Shown piece by piece: positions 6,060 through 12,894 of a DNA stretch of 16,402 nt. The notes below the pieces were generated by a model. The model saw only the letters and a program-made list of their open reading frames with translations. It ran no database searches and was not told the origin of the DNA. Numbering within the stretch: the first letter of the stretch is position 1; each line of letters starts with the position of its first letter. This DNA is from DATAVK01 sp036267755 (GTDB lineage: Bacteria > Actinomycetota > Actinomycetes > JAFAQI01): positions 1-16,402 of the forward strand of contig DATAVK010000054.1 in NCBI GenBank assembly GCA_036267755.1. Direction: 5' to 3'. Both the position numbers and the translations under genes were made by a program.

Positions 6060-7448
6060 TCAGCTGTCGGCCGGCGTGTGGATGAGCTTCTTGTTGACGA
6101 ACTCGTCGATGCCGAGCGGTCCAAGCTCGCGGCCAACGCCGGATCGCTTGGTTCCGCCGAAGGGGAGATCCGCGCCGCCGCCTTCGGGCTCGTTGATCCA
6201 CACCATGCCGGTGTCGAGCCGATCCGCAAGCTCGAGAGCGGCCGGAACGTCGGTGCTGTAGATCGCGCCACCCAGCCCGTACGCCGAGGAGTTCGCGAGC
6301 TCGATCGCCTCGTCGGCGCTCGACACCCGGTACACGACGGCGGCCGGCCCGAACAGTTCCTCACTGAACGCGCGCATGCCCGGCGTGACGTCGGTGAGGA
6401 CGGTGGGTTCGATGAATGCGCCAGGCCGGTCGAGCCGGTGTCCGCCGGTGCGCACAACGGCGCCCTTGCTGACCGCGTCCTCGATCTGCGACATCAGGTT
6501 GACCGCCGCCTGCTCCGAGGAGAGTGGACCGTAGTTCGTGTTGGGGTCGGTGGGGTCACCGGTCTTCTGCTCCGCCATCGCCTTGGTGAACGAGTCGACG
6601 AAATCGTCGTACACGTCGTCCAGCACGATCATTCGCTTGGCCGCGTTGCAGGCCTGCCCCGCGTTCTCCATCCGCGCGGCGACGGCTTCCTCGACGACCT
6701 GCTGCAAGTTGTCGGTGCTCAGCACGATGAACGGGTCGGAGCCGCCGAGCTCGAGCACGACCTTCTTCAGGTGCTGGCCGGCGACCGCGGCGACCGCGGT
6801 GCCGGCGCGCTCGCTGCCGGTCACCGAGACGCCCGCGATGCGAGGGTCGGCGATGATCGTGGCCGCCTGCTCGTTGCTCGCGAACACGTTGATGTAAGCG
6901 TCGGCCGGGAGCCCGGCGTCGTGGAAGACCTGCTCCATCGCGAGCGCCGACTCCGGACACTGCGGCGCGTGCTTGAGCAGGATCGTGTTGCCGATCATCA
7001 GGTTCGGGCCGGCGAACCGCGCCACCTGGTAGTAGGGGTAGTTCCACGGCATGATCCCGAGCAGCGCCCCGACCGGCGACTTGCGTACCCAGGCCTCGCC
7101 CGGCGTCTCCGACGGCAACGGCTCGTCCTTGAGCAGGTCGGCCGCGTTGTTCGCGTAGTACCGGTAGATCGAGGCGGAGAAGTCGACCTCGTCGAGCGCG
7201 TCCCGGGTGGTCTTGCCCATCTCGCGGGTGATGAGCTCGGCGAGCTGGTCGCGCCGCTCCTCGTACAGGTCCGCGACCCGGTTGATGATGTCGGCGCGCT
7301 CGCTCTTCGAGCTCTGACGCCAACCGGTATACGCGGCGTGCACTCGGCCGAGGACGTCCTCGATCTGCTCGTCGGTCGCGGTCGGGAACTCCTTCTCGAC
7401 CTCGCCGGTTGTCGGGTTGACGACCTTGTACTCCACGATTGCGCTCAT
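6060..7448 (-). CDS. gabD: NAD(P)-dependent succinate-semialdehyde dehydrogenase
   Basis: A 462-residue aldehyde dehydrogenase. Catalytic residues are in place: N136 in MPWNYP, general base E233 in VLELGGSDPF, nucleophile C267 in NAGQACNAAK. In place of the common K-P-S after the cofactor strand it has LLKHAPQCP (K159-H160), as in the Sad/YneI and mycobacterial GabD1 branch, so succinate semialdehyde is the likely substrate and succinate the product. Cofactor choice is not certain from sequence. It is the last gene of the minus-strand amine-degradation run, where it would close the path putrescine - 4-aminobutanal - GABA - succinate semialdehyde - succinate. The ATG at 7448 is preceded by GAGAGG at a spacing of about 7 nt, a self-standing ribosome site. 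A 72-bp gap separates it from the FAD oxidoreductase upstream. Confidence 0.88.
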   Translation of the reverse strand: MSAIVEYKVVNPTTGEVEKEFPTATDEQIEDVLGRVHAAYTGWRQSSKSERADIINRVADLYEERRDQLAELITREMGKTTRDALDEVDFSASIYRYYANNAADLLKDEPLPSETPGEAWVRKSPVGALLGIMPWNYPYYQVARFAGPNLMIGNTILLKHAPQCPESALAMEQVFHDAGLPADAYINVFASNEQAATIIADPRIAGVSVTGSERAGTAVAAVAGQHLKKVVLELGGSDPFIVLSTDNLQQVVEEAVAARMENAGQACNAAKRMIVLDDVYDDFVDSFTKAMAEQKTGDPTDPNTNYGPLSSEQAAVNLMSQIEDAVSKGAVVRTGGHRLDRPGAFIEPTVLTDVTPGMRAFSEELFGPAAVVYRVSSADEAIELANSSAYGLGGAIYSTDVPAALELADRLDTGMVWINEPEGGGADLPFGGTKRSGVGRELGPLGIDEFVNKKLIHTPADS

Positions 7449-7468
7449 CTACGACCTCTCAGAACCGG

Positions 7469-7482
7469 CCCGCGGGAGCGGG
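7469..7482 (-). other. Small GC hairpin between the FAD oxidoreductase and gabD
   Basis: CCCGC (7469-7473) and GCGGG (7478-7482) form a 5-bp stem with a 4-nt loop in the 72-bp intercistronic gap. A second weak stem, GGCA/TGCC (7487-7490 with 7495-7498), lies beside it. Neither is followed by a T run in the direction of transcription, so I do not call a terminator. It may be a processing or attenuation element, or chance in GC-rich DNA. Confidence 0.25.
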
Positions 7483-7520
7483 TGTTGGCATCGTTGCCCA
7501 CTAGAAGACCTGCCTGCATG

Positions 7521-8858
7521 TCAGCCGCCGACCAACCGGTCCAGCAGCTTCGCTCGTCGCGCCGTGTGCCCGGTCCGCTGCTCGACCTTGTCGGCCGACG
7601 CCATAACAGCCGTCATGGTCTGGATCCCCAGCCAACGTAACGGCTCCGGCTCCCAGCGCTTCCAGCGGTGCCCGACCCACGGCAACCGGGTCTCGTCGGT
7701 GTCCCGGCCGAGCAGCAGGTCGGCGAGTGTCCAGCCGGCCAAGCCGCTGAGCGCGACGCCGTCACCGACGTACCCCCCGCCCCACGCCAGCCCCTGCGAC
7801 CGGTCGATGGCGACGGCAGGCATCCAGTCGCGGGGTACGCCGAGAACCCCGCCCCACTTGTGGGTGATTCGAGCGTCACGGGTCTGCGGCAGCAGGTCGT
7901 GCAGCGTCCGCTCCAGCAGGCCGTACGTCGCGTCGTGCCCGGACGACCCGGTGGTCGCCGACCCGAAGAGGTACGGCGCGCCGCGGCCCCCGAAGACGAT
8001 CCGGCCGTCGGCGGTGCGTTGCGCGTAGATGATCAGGTGCCGGCCGTCGGTGACAGTCTCGCGCTCCCGCCAGCCGATCGAGGTCCACACATCGTCCGGC
8101 AGCGGCTCGGTGGCGATGATGAGCGACCACAGCGGAGCCAGGTCGCGGTGCGCCGACGGCAGGTCGGCGGTGTAGCCCTCGGTGGCGCGGACCACGAGCT
8201 CCGCCTTGACGGTCCCGTGCTCGGTCAACACCTGGCCCGGCGCTATGTCGATGACCCGGGTCTGCTCGTAGAGCGTCGCGCCGAGGCCTTCGACGACGCG
8301 TGCCAGTCCGCGCACCAGTCGGGCCGGGTCCAGCGCGGCACAGTGCGGCGTGTACTCGGCTCCGAGCAGCGAGGTCGCGGCGAGCCGCTGCTGGGCCGCC
8401 TCGGCGTCGAGCCACTCCTGATCGCCGTACCGTCGGTCGAGCTGCGCGGAGCTGCGAACCAGGGACAGCGTGCCGCCCTTGGCGAACCGCGCGTCGACGC
8501 CGTGCTCGACGCAGAACGACCCGACGTCGTCGACGGCCTGCCGCAGTCGAAGCCGGAGTCGATCCGCCGCGTCCTGCCCGTGCTCCGCGGTGACCCGCGA
8601 CCACGCCGCTGGGAACAGCGCCGAGCACCAGCCGCCGTTGCGGCCGGAAGCTCCCCAGCCGGCAATCTCCCGTTCCAGCACGACCACGCGCAGCGTCGGG
8701 TCGTGCCGGAGCAGGTGGTACGCCGTCCACAACCCCGTGAAGCCAGCACCGACGATGGCGATGTCGGCATCGATGTCACCGGGCAATGCGGGTCGCGGCG
8801 TCAGGTCGTCGCCGCACTCCTGCAGCCACATCGAGGGCGCGCCTGCGGGCGACGTCAC
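7521..8858 (-). CDS. FAD-dependent amine oxidoreductase (DAO family, PuuB-like)
   Basis: A flavoprotein of 445 residues in the D-amino-acid-oxidase/glycine-oxidase fold. The FAD-binding Rossmann motif IVGAGFTG lies at about 35-42, followed by the acidic strand end VVVLERE and the GWGASGRNGGW block that holds the flavin in PuuB-like enzymes. The C-terminus has WGGGYVGDGVALSGLAGWTLADL, which contacts FAD. In E. coli PuuB oxidises gamma-glutamylputrescine, but no PuuA-type ligase is in this window, so the substrate may be a free amine or amino acid. I chose the GTG at 8858 because AAGGA (8872-8868) is 9 nt upstream and the GTG overlaps the preceding stop as GTGA. The ATG at 8867 would touch AAGGA directly. 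Part of the minus-strand operon. Confidence 0.88.
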   Translation of the reverse strand: MTSPAGAPSMWLQECGDDLTPRPALPGDIDADIAIVGAGFTGLWTAYHLLRHDPTLRVVVLEREIAGWGASGRNGGWCSALFPAAWSRVTAEHGQDAADRLRLRLRQAVDDVGSFCVEHGVDARFAKGGTLSLVRSSAQLDRRYGDQEWLDAEAAQQRLAATSLLGAEYTPHCAALDPARLVRGLARVVEGLGATLYEQTRVIDIAPGQVLTEHGTVKAELVVRATEGYTADLPSAHRDLAPLWSLIIATEPLPDDVWTSIGWRERETVTDGRHLIIYAQRTADGRIVFGGRGAPYLFGSATTGSSGHDATYGLLERTLHDLLPQTRDARITHKWGGVLGVPRDWMPAVAIDRSQGLAWGGGYVGDGVALSGLAGWTLADLLLGRDTDETRLPWVGHRWKRWEPEPLRWLGIQTMTAVMASADKVEQRTGHTARRAKLLDRLVGG

Positions 8859-9493
8859 CGGTGCCATTCCTTGACGTACGACGGCGGCTGGCCGCCCTCG
8901 CTCGTCACCGGTACGCCGGGAGCGAGGTGCAGCGGCAGCAAACCGGTCCACGGCGACCAGCCTGCGTCGTCCTCGACGACCTCCGGCTCACCGTTGCTTA
9001 TCTTCACCGACCACTCGTCGAGCGGGACGGCAACGACGGTCGTCGCCGCCAGCTCCTTGCGGGTGGGCGGACGCGCGTCGGCCCGCCGGCCGGGAAGCAG
9101 GGCGTCAGCCAGCACATCCAGGGCGGCGGCCTTCGCTGCCCCCTTGAGCGTGACCCCTTGGCCGAGCACGACCACGCAGCGGTAGTGCATCGACGACTCG
9201 AACAGCGACCGCGCGACGAGCAGCCCGTCGAGCAGCGTCACCGTGATGCAGACCGGCGCGCCTTCGGCGATCGATCGGAACAGCCGGCTACCGCTCGAGC
9301 CATGCAGCAACAGCCGATCCCCGTCTCGGGCATGGCCGACAGGCATCACGAACGGCTGCGTGCCGTCGGCGATCCCGACGTGGGCGACGATCGCCGCGTC
9401 CAGGATCGCGTGCATGACGTCGCGGTCGTCGACCGCCTTCTCAGGCAGCCGTCGAACTCGCGTCCGGGGGGTGAGGGCTACAGCCGGCTCCAA
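8855..9493 (-). CDS. Pyridoxamine 5'-phosphate oxidase-family flavin-binding protein
   Basis: A soluble protein of 212 residues that resembles the split-barrel PPOX/flavin-nucleotide-binding family. The N-terminal TRVRRLPEKAVDDRD, the helix DVMHAILDAAIVAHVGIADG, the strand PFVMPVGHARDGDRLLLHGS and the core APVCITVTLLDGLLVARS with SMHYRCVVVLG follow the layout I associate with NimA-like members, which bind FMN or a related flavin. No enzyme activity can be read off. It is locked into the amine operon: its TTG start (9493) lies inside the end of the aminotransferase gene (16-nt overlap) and its stop overlaps the oxidoreductase start. The TTG start is uncertain because the ribosome site is poor, yet the next start codon (ATG 9415) would remove the conserved RRLPE segment. 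Confidence 0.78.
   Translation of the reverse strand: MEPAVALTPRTRVRRLPEKAVDDRDVMHAILDAAIVAHVGIADGTQPFVMPVGHARDGDRLLLHGSSGSRLFRSIAEGAPVCITVTLLDGLLVARSLFESSMHYRCVVVLGQGVTLKGAAKAAALDVLADALLPGRRADARPPTRKELAATTVVAVPLDEWSVKISNGEPEVVEDDAGWSPWTGLLPLHLAPGVPVTSEGGQPPSYVKEWHR
8868..8872 (-). promoter_or_regulatory. Shine-Dalgarno site deciding the start of the FAD oxidoreductase
   Basis: Read on the minus strand this is AAGGA. It is 9 nt from the GTG at 8858 and 0 nt from the ATG at 8867, so it favours the GTG, which also forms a GTGA overlap with the upstream stop (TGA 8857-8855). Confidence 0.6.
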
Positions 9494-10893
9494 GCCTCGG
9501 AGAGCACGGACCGCAGCACCTGGGCGATCTCATCGAACTGCTGCTGCTCGCACACCAGCGGCGGCGCCAGTTGGATCACCGGGTCCCCACGGTCGTCGGC
9601 GCGGCACACCAGGCCGGCCTCGAACAGCGCACCGGAGAGGAAGCCGCGGAGCAGCCGCTCGCTCTCGTCGTCGTTGAAGGTCTCCTTGGTGGCCTTGTCC
9701 TTGACCATCTCGATGCCGTAGAAGTAGCCGGCGCCACGGATGTTGCCGACGATCGGCAGGTCCGCGAGCTCACGTTCCAGCGTGCCGCGGAAGGCGTCCT
9801 CGTTGGACCGGACGTGCTCGAGCAGGCCTTCCCGTTCGAACACGTCGAGGTTGGCGAGCGCGACGGCTGCCGACACCGGATGACCCGCGAACGTGATGCC
9901 GTGCAGGAAGGTCTCGGTGTTCTTGAGGAACGGCTCCATCAGCCGGTCCGAGACGAGCATCGCGCCGATCGGTGAGTAACCGCTCGTCATGCCCTTCGCG
10001 ACAGTGATGATGTCCGGCTGGTAGCCGTAGCGCTGGGCGCCGAACCAGTAACCGAGCCGGCCGAAGGCACAGATGACTTCATCGCTGACGAGCAGGACGC
10101 CGTACCGGTCGCAGATCTCGCGGACCTGCGTGAAGTAGCCCGGCGGCGGGGTGAAGCAGCCACCGGAGTTCTGCACCGGCTCGAGGAAGACCGCGCACAC
10201 CGTCTCGGGGCCCTCGCGCAGGATCGCCCGTTCGATCTCGTCGGCGGCCCACTGCCCGAACCGCTCCTCGGTCTCGGCATGCTCCGGGGCGCGGTAGTAG
10301 TTGGTGTTGGGCACGCGGACGCTGCCCGGGACGAGTGGTTCGAACATCGACTTGATCCCTGGCAGGCCGGTGATCGACAGCGCGCCCATTGTGGTGCCGT
10401 GGTAGGCCAAGTCGCGACTGAGCACCTTGTAGCGGGTCGGCTCGCCGATGGCCTTGAAGTACTGGCGAGCCAGCTTCCAGGCGCTCTCGACGGCTTCGCC
10501 ACCACCGGTGGTGAAGAACACCCGGTTGATGTCGCCGGGGGCGTAGGACGCCAGCCGCTCGGCGAGCTGCACGGCCGACGGGTGCGCGTACGACCACAGC
10601 GGAAAGTAGCCCAGCTCGGCCGCCTGCTTGCCGGCCGCGTCCGCCATCTCGTGACGACCGTGACCCGCCTGGACGACGAACAGCCCGGACAGGCCGTCGA
10701 GGTATCGCTTGCCGTGCGAGTCCCAGACGTAGGGACCCTCACCCCGGGCGATGATCGGGATGTCGTGATCGGCGTACGTCGACATCCGGGTGAAGTGCAT
10801 CCAGAGGTGGCGGCGCGCCGCATCCTGCAGCGCCTGCTCCTCCGCGGTGCTGCTTCCCGTTGAGGGAGTCGGATCCTGCGGTGTCGTAGTCAT
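9478..10893 (-). CDS. Class III (PLP) aminotransferase, probably polyamine or GABA transaminase
   Basis: A 471-residue fold-type I, class III omega-aminotransferase. The PLP lysine is K300 in TVAKGMTSGYSPIG. D271 in VSDEVICAFGR binds the pyridine nitrogen, YHG at 164-166 stacks on the ring, and TTGGGEAVESAWKLAR is the phosphate-binding helix start. FLEPVQNSGG and LDGLSGLFVVQAGHG are also typical. The closest subgroup known to me is SpuC-like putrescine/polyamine:pyruvate transaminases. The neighbours (polyamine importer, aminobutyraldehyde and succinate-semialdehyde dehydrogenases) support putrescine to 4-aminobutanal, possibly also GABA to succinate semialdehyde, since no other transaminase is present. 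The ATG at 10893 overlaps the regulator's stop by 1 nt (TGATG), so it is coupled to the regulator gene. The 5' sequence has only a weak GGGG ribosome site. Confidence 0.9.
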   Translation of the reverse strand: MTTTPQDPTPSTGSSTAEEQALQDAARRHLWMHFTRMSTYADHDIPIIARGEGPYVWDSHGKRYLDGLSGLFVVQAGHGRHEMADAAGKQAAELGYFPLWSYAHPSAVQLAERLASYAPGDINRVFFTTGGGEAVESAWKLARQYFKAIGEPTRYKVLSRDLAYHGTTMGALSITGLPGIKSMFEPLVPGSVRVPNTNYYRAPEHAETEERFGQWAADEIERAILREGPETVCAVFLEPVQNSGGCFTPPPGYFTQVREICDRYGVLLVSDEVICAFGRLGYWFGAQRYGYQPDIITVAKGMTSGYSPIGAMLVSDRLMEPFLKNTETFLHGITFAGHPVSAAVALANLDVFEREGLLEHVRSNEDAFRGTLERELADLPIVGNIRGAGYFYGIEMVKDKATKETFNDDESERLLRGFLSGALFEAGLVCRADDRGDPVIQLAPPLVCEQQQFDEIAQVLRSVLSEAWSRL

Positions 10894-11351
10894 CAGGTGC
10901 CCCAGGTGTAGGTCTGTTTGGCGAGCTTGAGGTAGACGAAGGTCTCGGAGTCCCGAACACCGGGCACCGAGCGGATCGAGTCGTTGAGCAAGGACAGCAA
11001 GTGGTCGTCGTCGTTGCAGACCACCTCGACAAGCAGGTCGAACGAGCCGGCGGTGACGACGACATAGTCCACCTCGGGCAGCGCGGCGAGCTTGTCCGCG
11101 ATGTCCCGCAGGTCCCCGTCGGCCCGTACGCCGATCATCGCCTGGCGGGCGAAGCCGAGCTGCAACGGATCGGTGACGGCGACGATCTGCATGATCCCGG
11201 CGTCCAGCAGTCGCTGCACCCGCTGCCGGACCGCGGCGTCGGAAAGCCCGACATCGGCCGCGAGCGCCGCGTAGGAGCGCCGCCCATCGGCCTGCAACGC
11301 CGAGATGAGCGCGCGGTTGACCTCGTCAAGCAGAGGCGAAGCCGCAGTCAT
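10893..11351 (-). CDS. Lrp/AsnC-family transcriptional regulator
   Basis: A 152-residue Lrp/AsnC protein of normal length. The N-terminal winged helix-turn-helix covers about residues 8-52, with recognition region YAALAADVGLSDAAVRQRVQRL. The C-terminal RAM ligand-binding domain runs from about 60 to 145, with the family's VVVTAGSFDLLVEV strand. It heads the amine-degradation operon and faces patD, so it very probably senses putrescine, GABA or an amino acid and controls both directions as well as itself. I chose the ATG at 11351. The frame stays open to a GTG at 11411, but that would put the N-terminus inside the inverted repeat and add 20 residues unlike the family. The mRNA is probably leaderless: CACAGT lies 6 nt before the ATG and no clear ribosome site exists. 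Confidence 0.93.
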   Translation of the reverse strand: MTAASPLLDEVNRALISALQADGRRSYAALAADVGLSDAAVRQRVQRLLDAGIMQIVAVTDPLQLGFARQAMIGVRADGDLRDIADKLAALPEVDYVVVTAGSFDLLVEVVCNDDDHLLSLLNDSIRSVPGVRDSETFVYLKLAKQTYTWGT

Positions 11352-11357
11352 GTCTCG

Positions 11358-11387
11358 ACTGTGCCGGGTATCCACTCCTGTTGGCAA
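11358..11387 (-). promoter_or_regulatory. Predicted promoter of the Lrp-aminotransferase operon
   Basis: On the minus strand, TTGCCA (11387-11382) is a 5 of 6 match to TTGACA. An 18-nt spacer leads to CACAGT (11363-11358), a weak -10. The -10 ends 6 nt before the ATG at 11351, so the transcript would begin at or next to the start codon. The -35 overlaps the left arm of the inverted repeat at 11384-11396. Inferred by eye. Confidence 0.4.
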
Positions 11388-11431
11388 GCGAATCCAATCC
11401 TCAAGCGTCACAAAACGCTGGATTCCCTTGC
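11384..11431. promoter_or_regulatory. Inverted-repeat operator between the Lrp gene and patD
   Basis: GCAAGCGAATCCA at 11384-11396 is mirrored by TGGATTCCCTTGC at 11419-11431, matching at 12 of 13 pairs, with a 22-nt spacer. The centre is 11407.5, exactly midway between the A of the regulator's ATG (11351) and the A of the patD ATG (11464). The arms are 35 nt apart centre to centre, a little over three helical turns, so both lie near the same face of the DNA. Each arm overlaps a -35 element. A CAAGCG copy in the spacer (11402-11407) may be an added half-site. It is the obvious binding site for the divergent Lrp-type regulator. Confidence 0.7.
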
Positions 11432-11456
11432 TGAGTGACTATCGGGATGCGACAGT
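11428..11456 (+). promoter_or_regulatory. Predicted promoter of the patD-pot operon
   Basis: TTGCTG (11428-11433), 17-nt spacer, then GACAGT (11451-11456). The hexamer ends 7 nt before the patD ATG at 11464, so a leaderless transcript is expected; no Shine-Dalgarno site is present. The -35 begins inside the right arm of the inverted repeat and is the exact mirror position of the -35 of the opposite promoter. The -10 is weak, so the call is tentative. Confidence 0.4.
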
Positions 11457-11463
11457 GCTCGGC

Positions 11464-12894
11464 ATGTCAGTCGAGGCGCTCAGCAACTTCATCGGCGGTG
11501 AACGGGTTCCGGCGGCGGACGGCCGCACCAGCGACGTGATCGATCCGACGAACGGGGAGACCTACGCGCGGGCGGCGGTCTCGGGCGACGCTGACATCGA
11601 TCGCGCGATGAAGTCAGCAGCGCAGGCCTTCGAGACCTGGCGCGACGCGACACCGGCAGACCGGCAGCGGGCGCTGCTGCACATCGCGGACGCGCTGGAG
11701 AGTCGCGCCGACGAGCTGGTCGACGCCGAGTGCCGAAACACCGGCAAGCCACGAGCGCTCACGCTGTCGGAGGAGATTCCTCCGATGATCGACCAGATCC
11801 GCTTCTTCGCCGGTGCCGCTCGCGTCCTCGACGGCCGGGCGGCGGGGGAGTACCTGGCCGGGCACACGTCGTACATCCGGCGCGAACCGATCGGTGTCTG
11901 CGCCCAGGTGACGCCGTGGAACTACCCGATGATGATGGCGGTCTGGAAGTACGCGCCCGCGATCGCCGCGGGCAACACAGTTGTCATCAAGCCGTCGGAC
12001 ACTACGCCGGTGAGCACGCTGCTGATGGCCGAGATTGCGGCGGAGTTCCTTCCACCGGGCGTGTTCAACGTGGTCACCGGAGATCGCGACACCGGCCGCG
12101 GCCTGGTCGCACACCCCACTCCGCAGATGGTGTCGATCACCGGCAGCGTCCGGGCCGGCAGGGAGGTCGCGGTCGCGGCCGCCGCCGACCTCAAGCGGGT
12201 GCATCTCGAGCTCGGCGGCAAGGCGCCGTGCGTCGTTTTCGACGATGCCGACCTGGAGGCGGCGGCCGAGGGCATCGCCGCCGCGGGCTACTTCAACGCC
12301 GGCCAGGACTGCACCGCGGCGACCCGGGTACTTGCCGGCCCAGGGGTGTACGACGACTTCGTCGCAGCGATCACCGAGCAGGCCAAGAGTCAGACGGTCG
12401 GAGGCCCGGACGACGGCGCGGACCTCGGTCCGCTCAACAACGCCAACCAGCTCGCCCGGGTCAGCGGGTTCATCGACCGGCTGCCGGACCACGCCTCGTT
12501 GAAGGCGGGAGGAGCCCAGATCGGTGACCGCGGCTACTTCTACTCGCCGACCGTGGTGTCGGACCTGGTGCAGGGCGACGAAGCGGTCACCGACGAGATC
12601 TTCGGTCCCGTCATCACCGTCCAACGCTTCACCGACGAGGACGAGGCGCTCGCCTGGGCGAACGGCGTGGAGTACGGTCTCGCGTCATCGGTCTGGACGC
12701 GAGACCACGGTCGCGCGATGCGGATGGCGAAACGGCTCGACTTCGGTTGTGTCTGGATCAACACCCACATCCCGCTGGTCGCCGAGATGCCCCATGGCGG
12801 CTTCAAGCATTCCGGCTACGGCAAGGACCTGTCGATGTACGGCTTCGAGGACTACACCCGCATCAAGCACGTGATGAGCGACATCAGCCGATGA
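11464..12894 (+). CDS. patD: Gamma-aminobutyraldehyde dehydrogenase
   Basis: A 476-residue NAD-dependent aldehyde dehydrogenase that would oxidise 4-aminobutanal to GABA in putrescine breakdown. Catalytic residues: N153 in TPWNYP, K176 in IKPSD, general base E249 in LELGGKAP, nucleophile C283 in NAGQDCTAA. The C-terminal HSGYGKDLSMYGFEDYTRIKHVM is the segment I associate with the aminobutyraldehyde (Prr/PatD) branch rather than with betaine aldehyde dehydrogenases, although these overlap in substrate. I chose the ATG at 11464: the N-terminus MSVEALSNFIGGERV is family-like, and the longer open frame upstream runs back through the operator and regulator. The stop overlaps the ATG of potA (ATGA), so the enzyme and the importer are made from one mRNA. 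Confidence 0.92.
   Translation: MSVEALSNFIGGERVPAADGRTSDVIDPTNGETYARAAVSGDADIDRAMKSAAQAFETWRDATPADRQRALLHIADALESRADELVDAECRNTGKPRALTLSEEIPPMIDQIRFFAGAARVLDGRAAGEYLAGHTSYIRREPIGVCAQVTPWNYPMMMAVWKYAPAIAAGNTVVIKPSDTTPVSTLLMAEIAAEFLPPGVFNVVTGDRDTGRGLVAHPTPQMVSITGSVRAGREVAVAAAADLKRVHLELGGKAPCVVFDDADLEAAAEGIAAAGYFNAGQDCTAATRVLAGPGVYDDFVAAITEQAKSQTVGGPDDGADLGPLNNANQLARVSGFIDRLPDHASLKAGGAQIGDRGYFYSPTVVSDLVQGDEAVTDEIFGPVITVQRFTDEDEALAWANGVEYGLASSVWTRDHGRAMRMAKRLDFGCVWINTHIPLVAEMPHGGFKHSGYGKDLSMYGFEDYTRIKHVMSDISR

Noticed and set aside
7469..7498. Rho-independent terminator before gabD
   Set aside because: Stems of only 5 and 4 bp with no T run; kept only as a possible intercistronic hairpin.
6078..7640. 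A 520-codon plus-strand frame opposite gabD
   Set aside because: Antisense to an aldehyde dehydrogenase with all catalytic residues; no recognisable domain.
8859..8951. Longer N-terminus for the FAD oxidoreductase (8951 or ATG 8867)
   Set aside because: It would overlap the PPOX-like gene further; the GTG at 8858 has the correctly spaced AAGGA and a GTGA overlap.
7668..9185. A 505-codon plus-strand frame opposite the FAD oxidoreductase
   Set aside because: Antisense to a gene with intact FAD motifs and overlap-coupled neighbours; composition typical of a shadow frame.
11352..11411. Longer N-terminus for the Lrp-type regulator (GTG at 11411)
   Set aside because: It would start in the spacer of the inverted repeat, include the promoter elements and add residues unlike the family.
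11404..11419. Inner hairpin AGCGT/ACGCT within the operator spacer
   Set aside because: Only 5 pairs, with a centre (11411.5) different from the main repeat; it may be chance, so not listed as its own feature.
11305..11463. Longer N-terminus for PatD
   Set aside because: The extension runs through the operator and into the divergent regulator gene; the family N-terminus begins at 11464.
12747..12890. Longer N-terminus for PotA inside patD
   Set aside because: ATG 12891 gives the usual ATGA overlap; the extension is an out-of-frame reading of patD.
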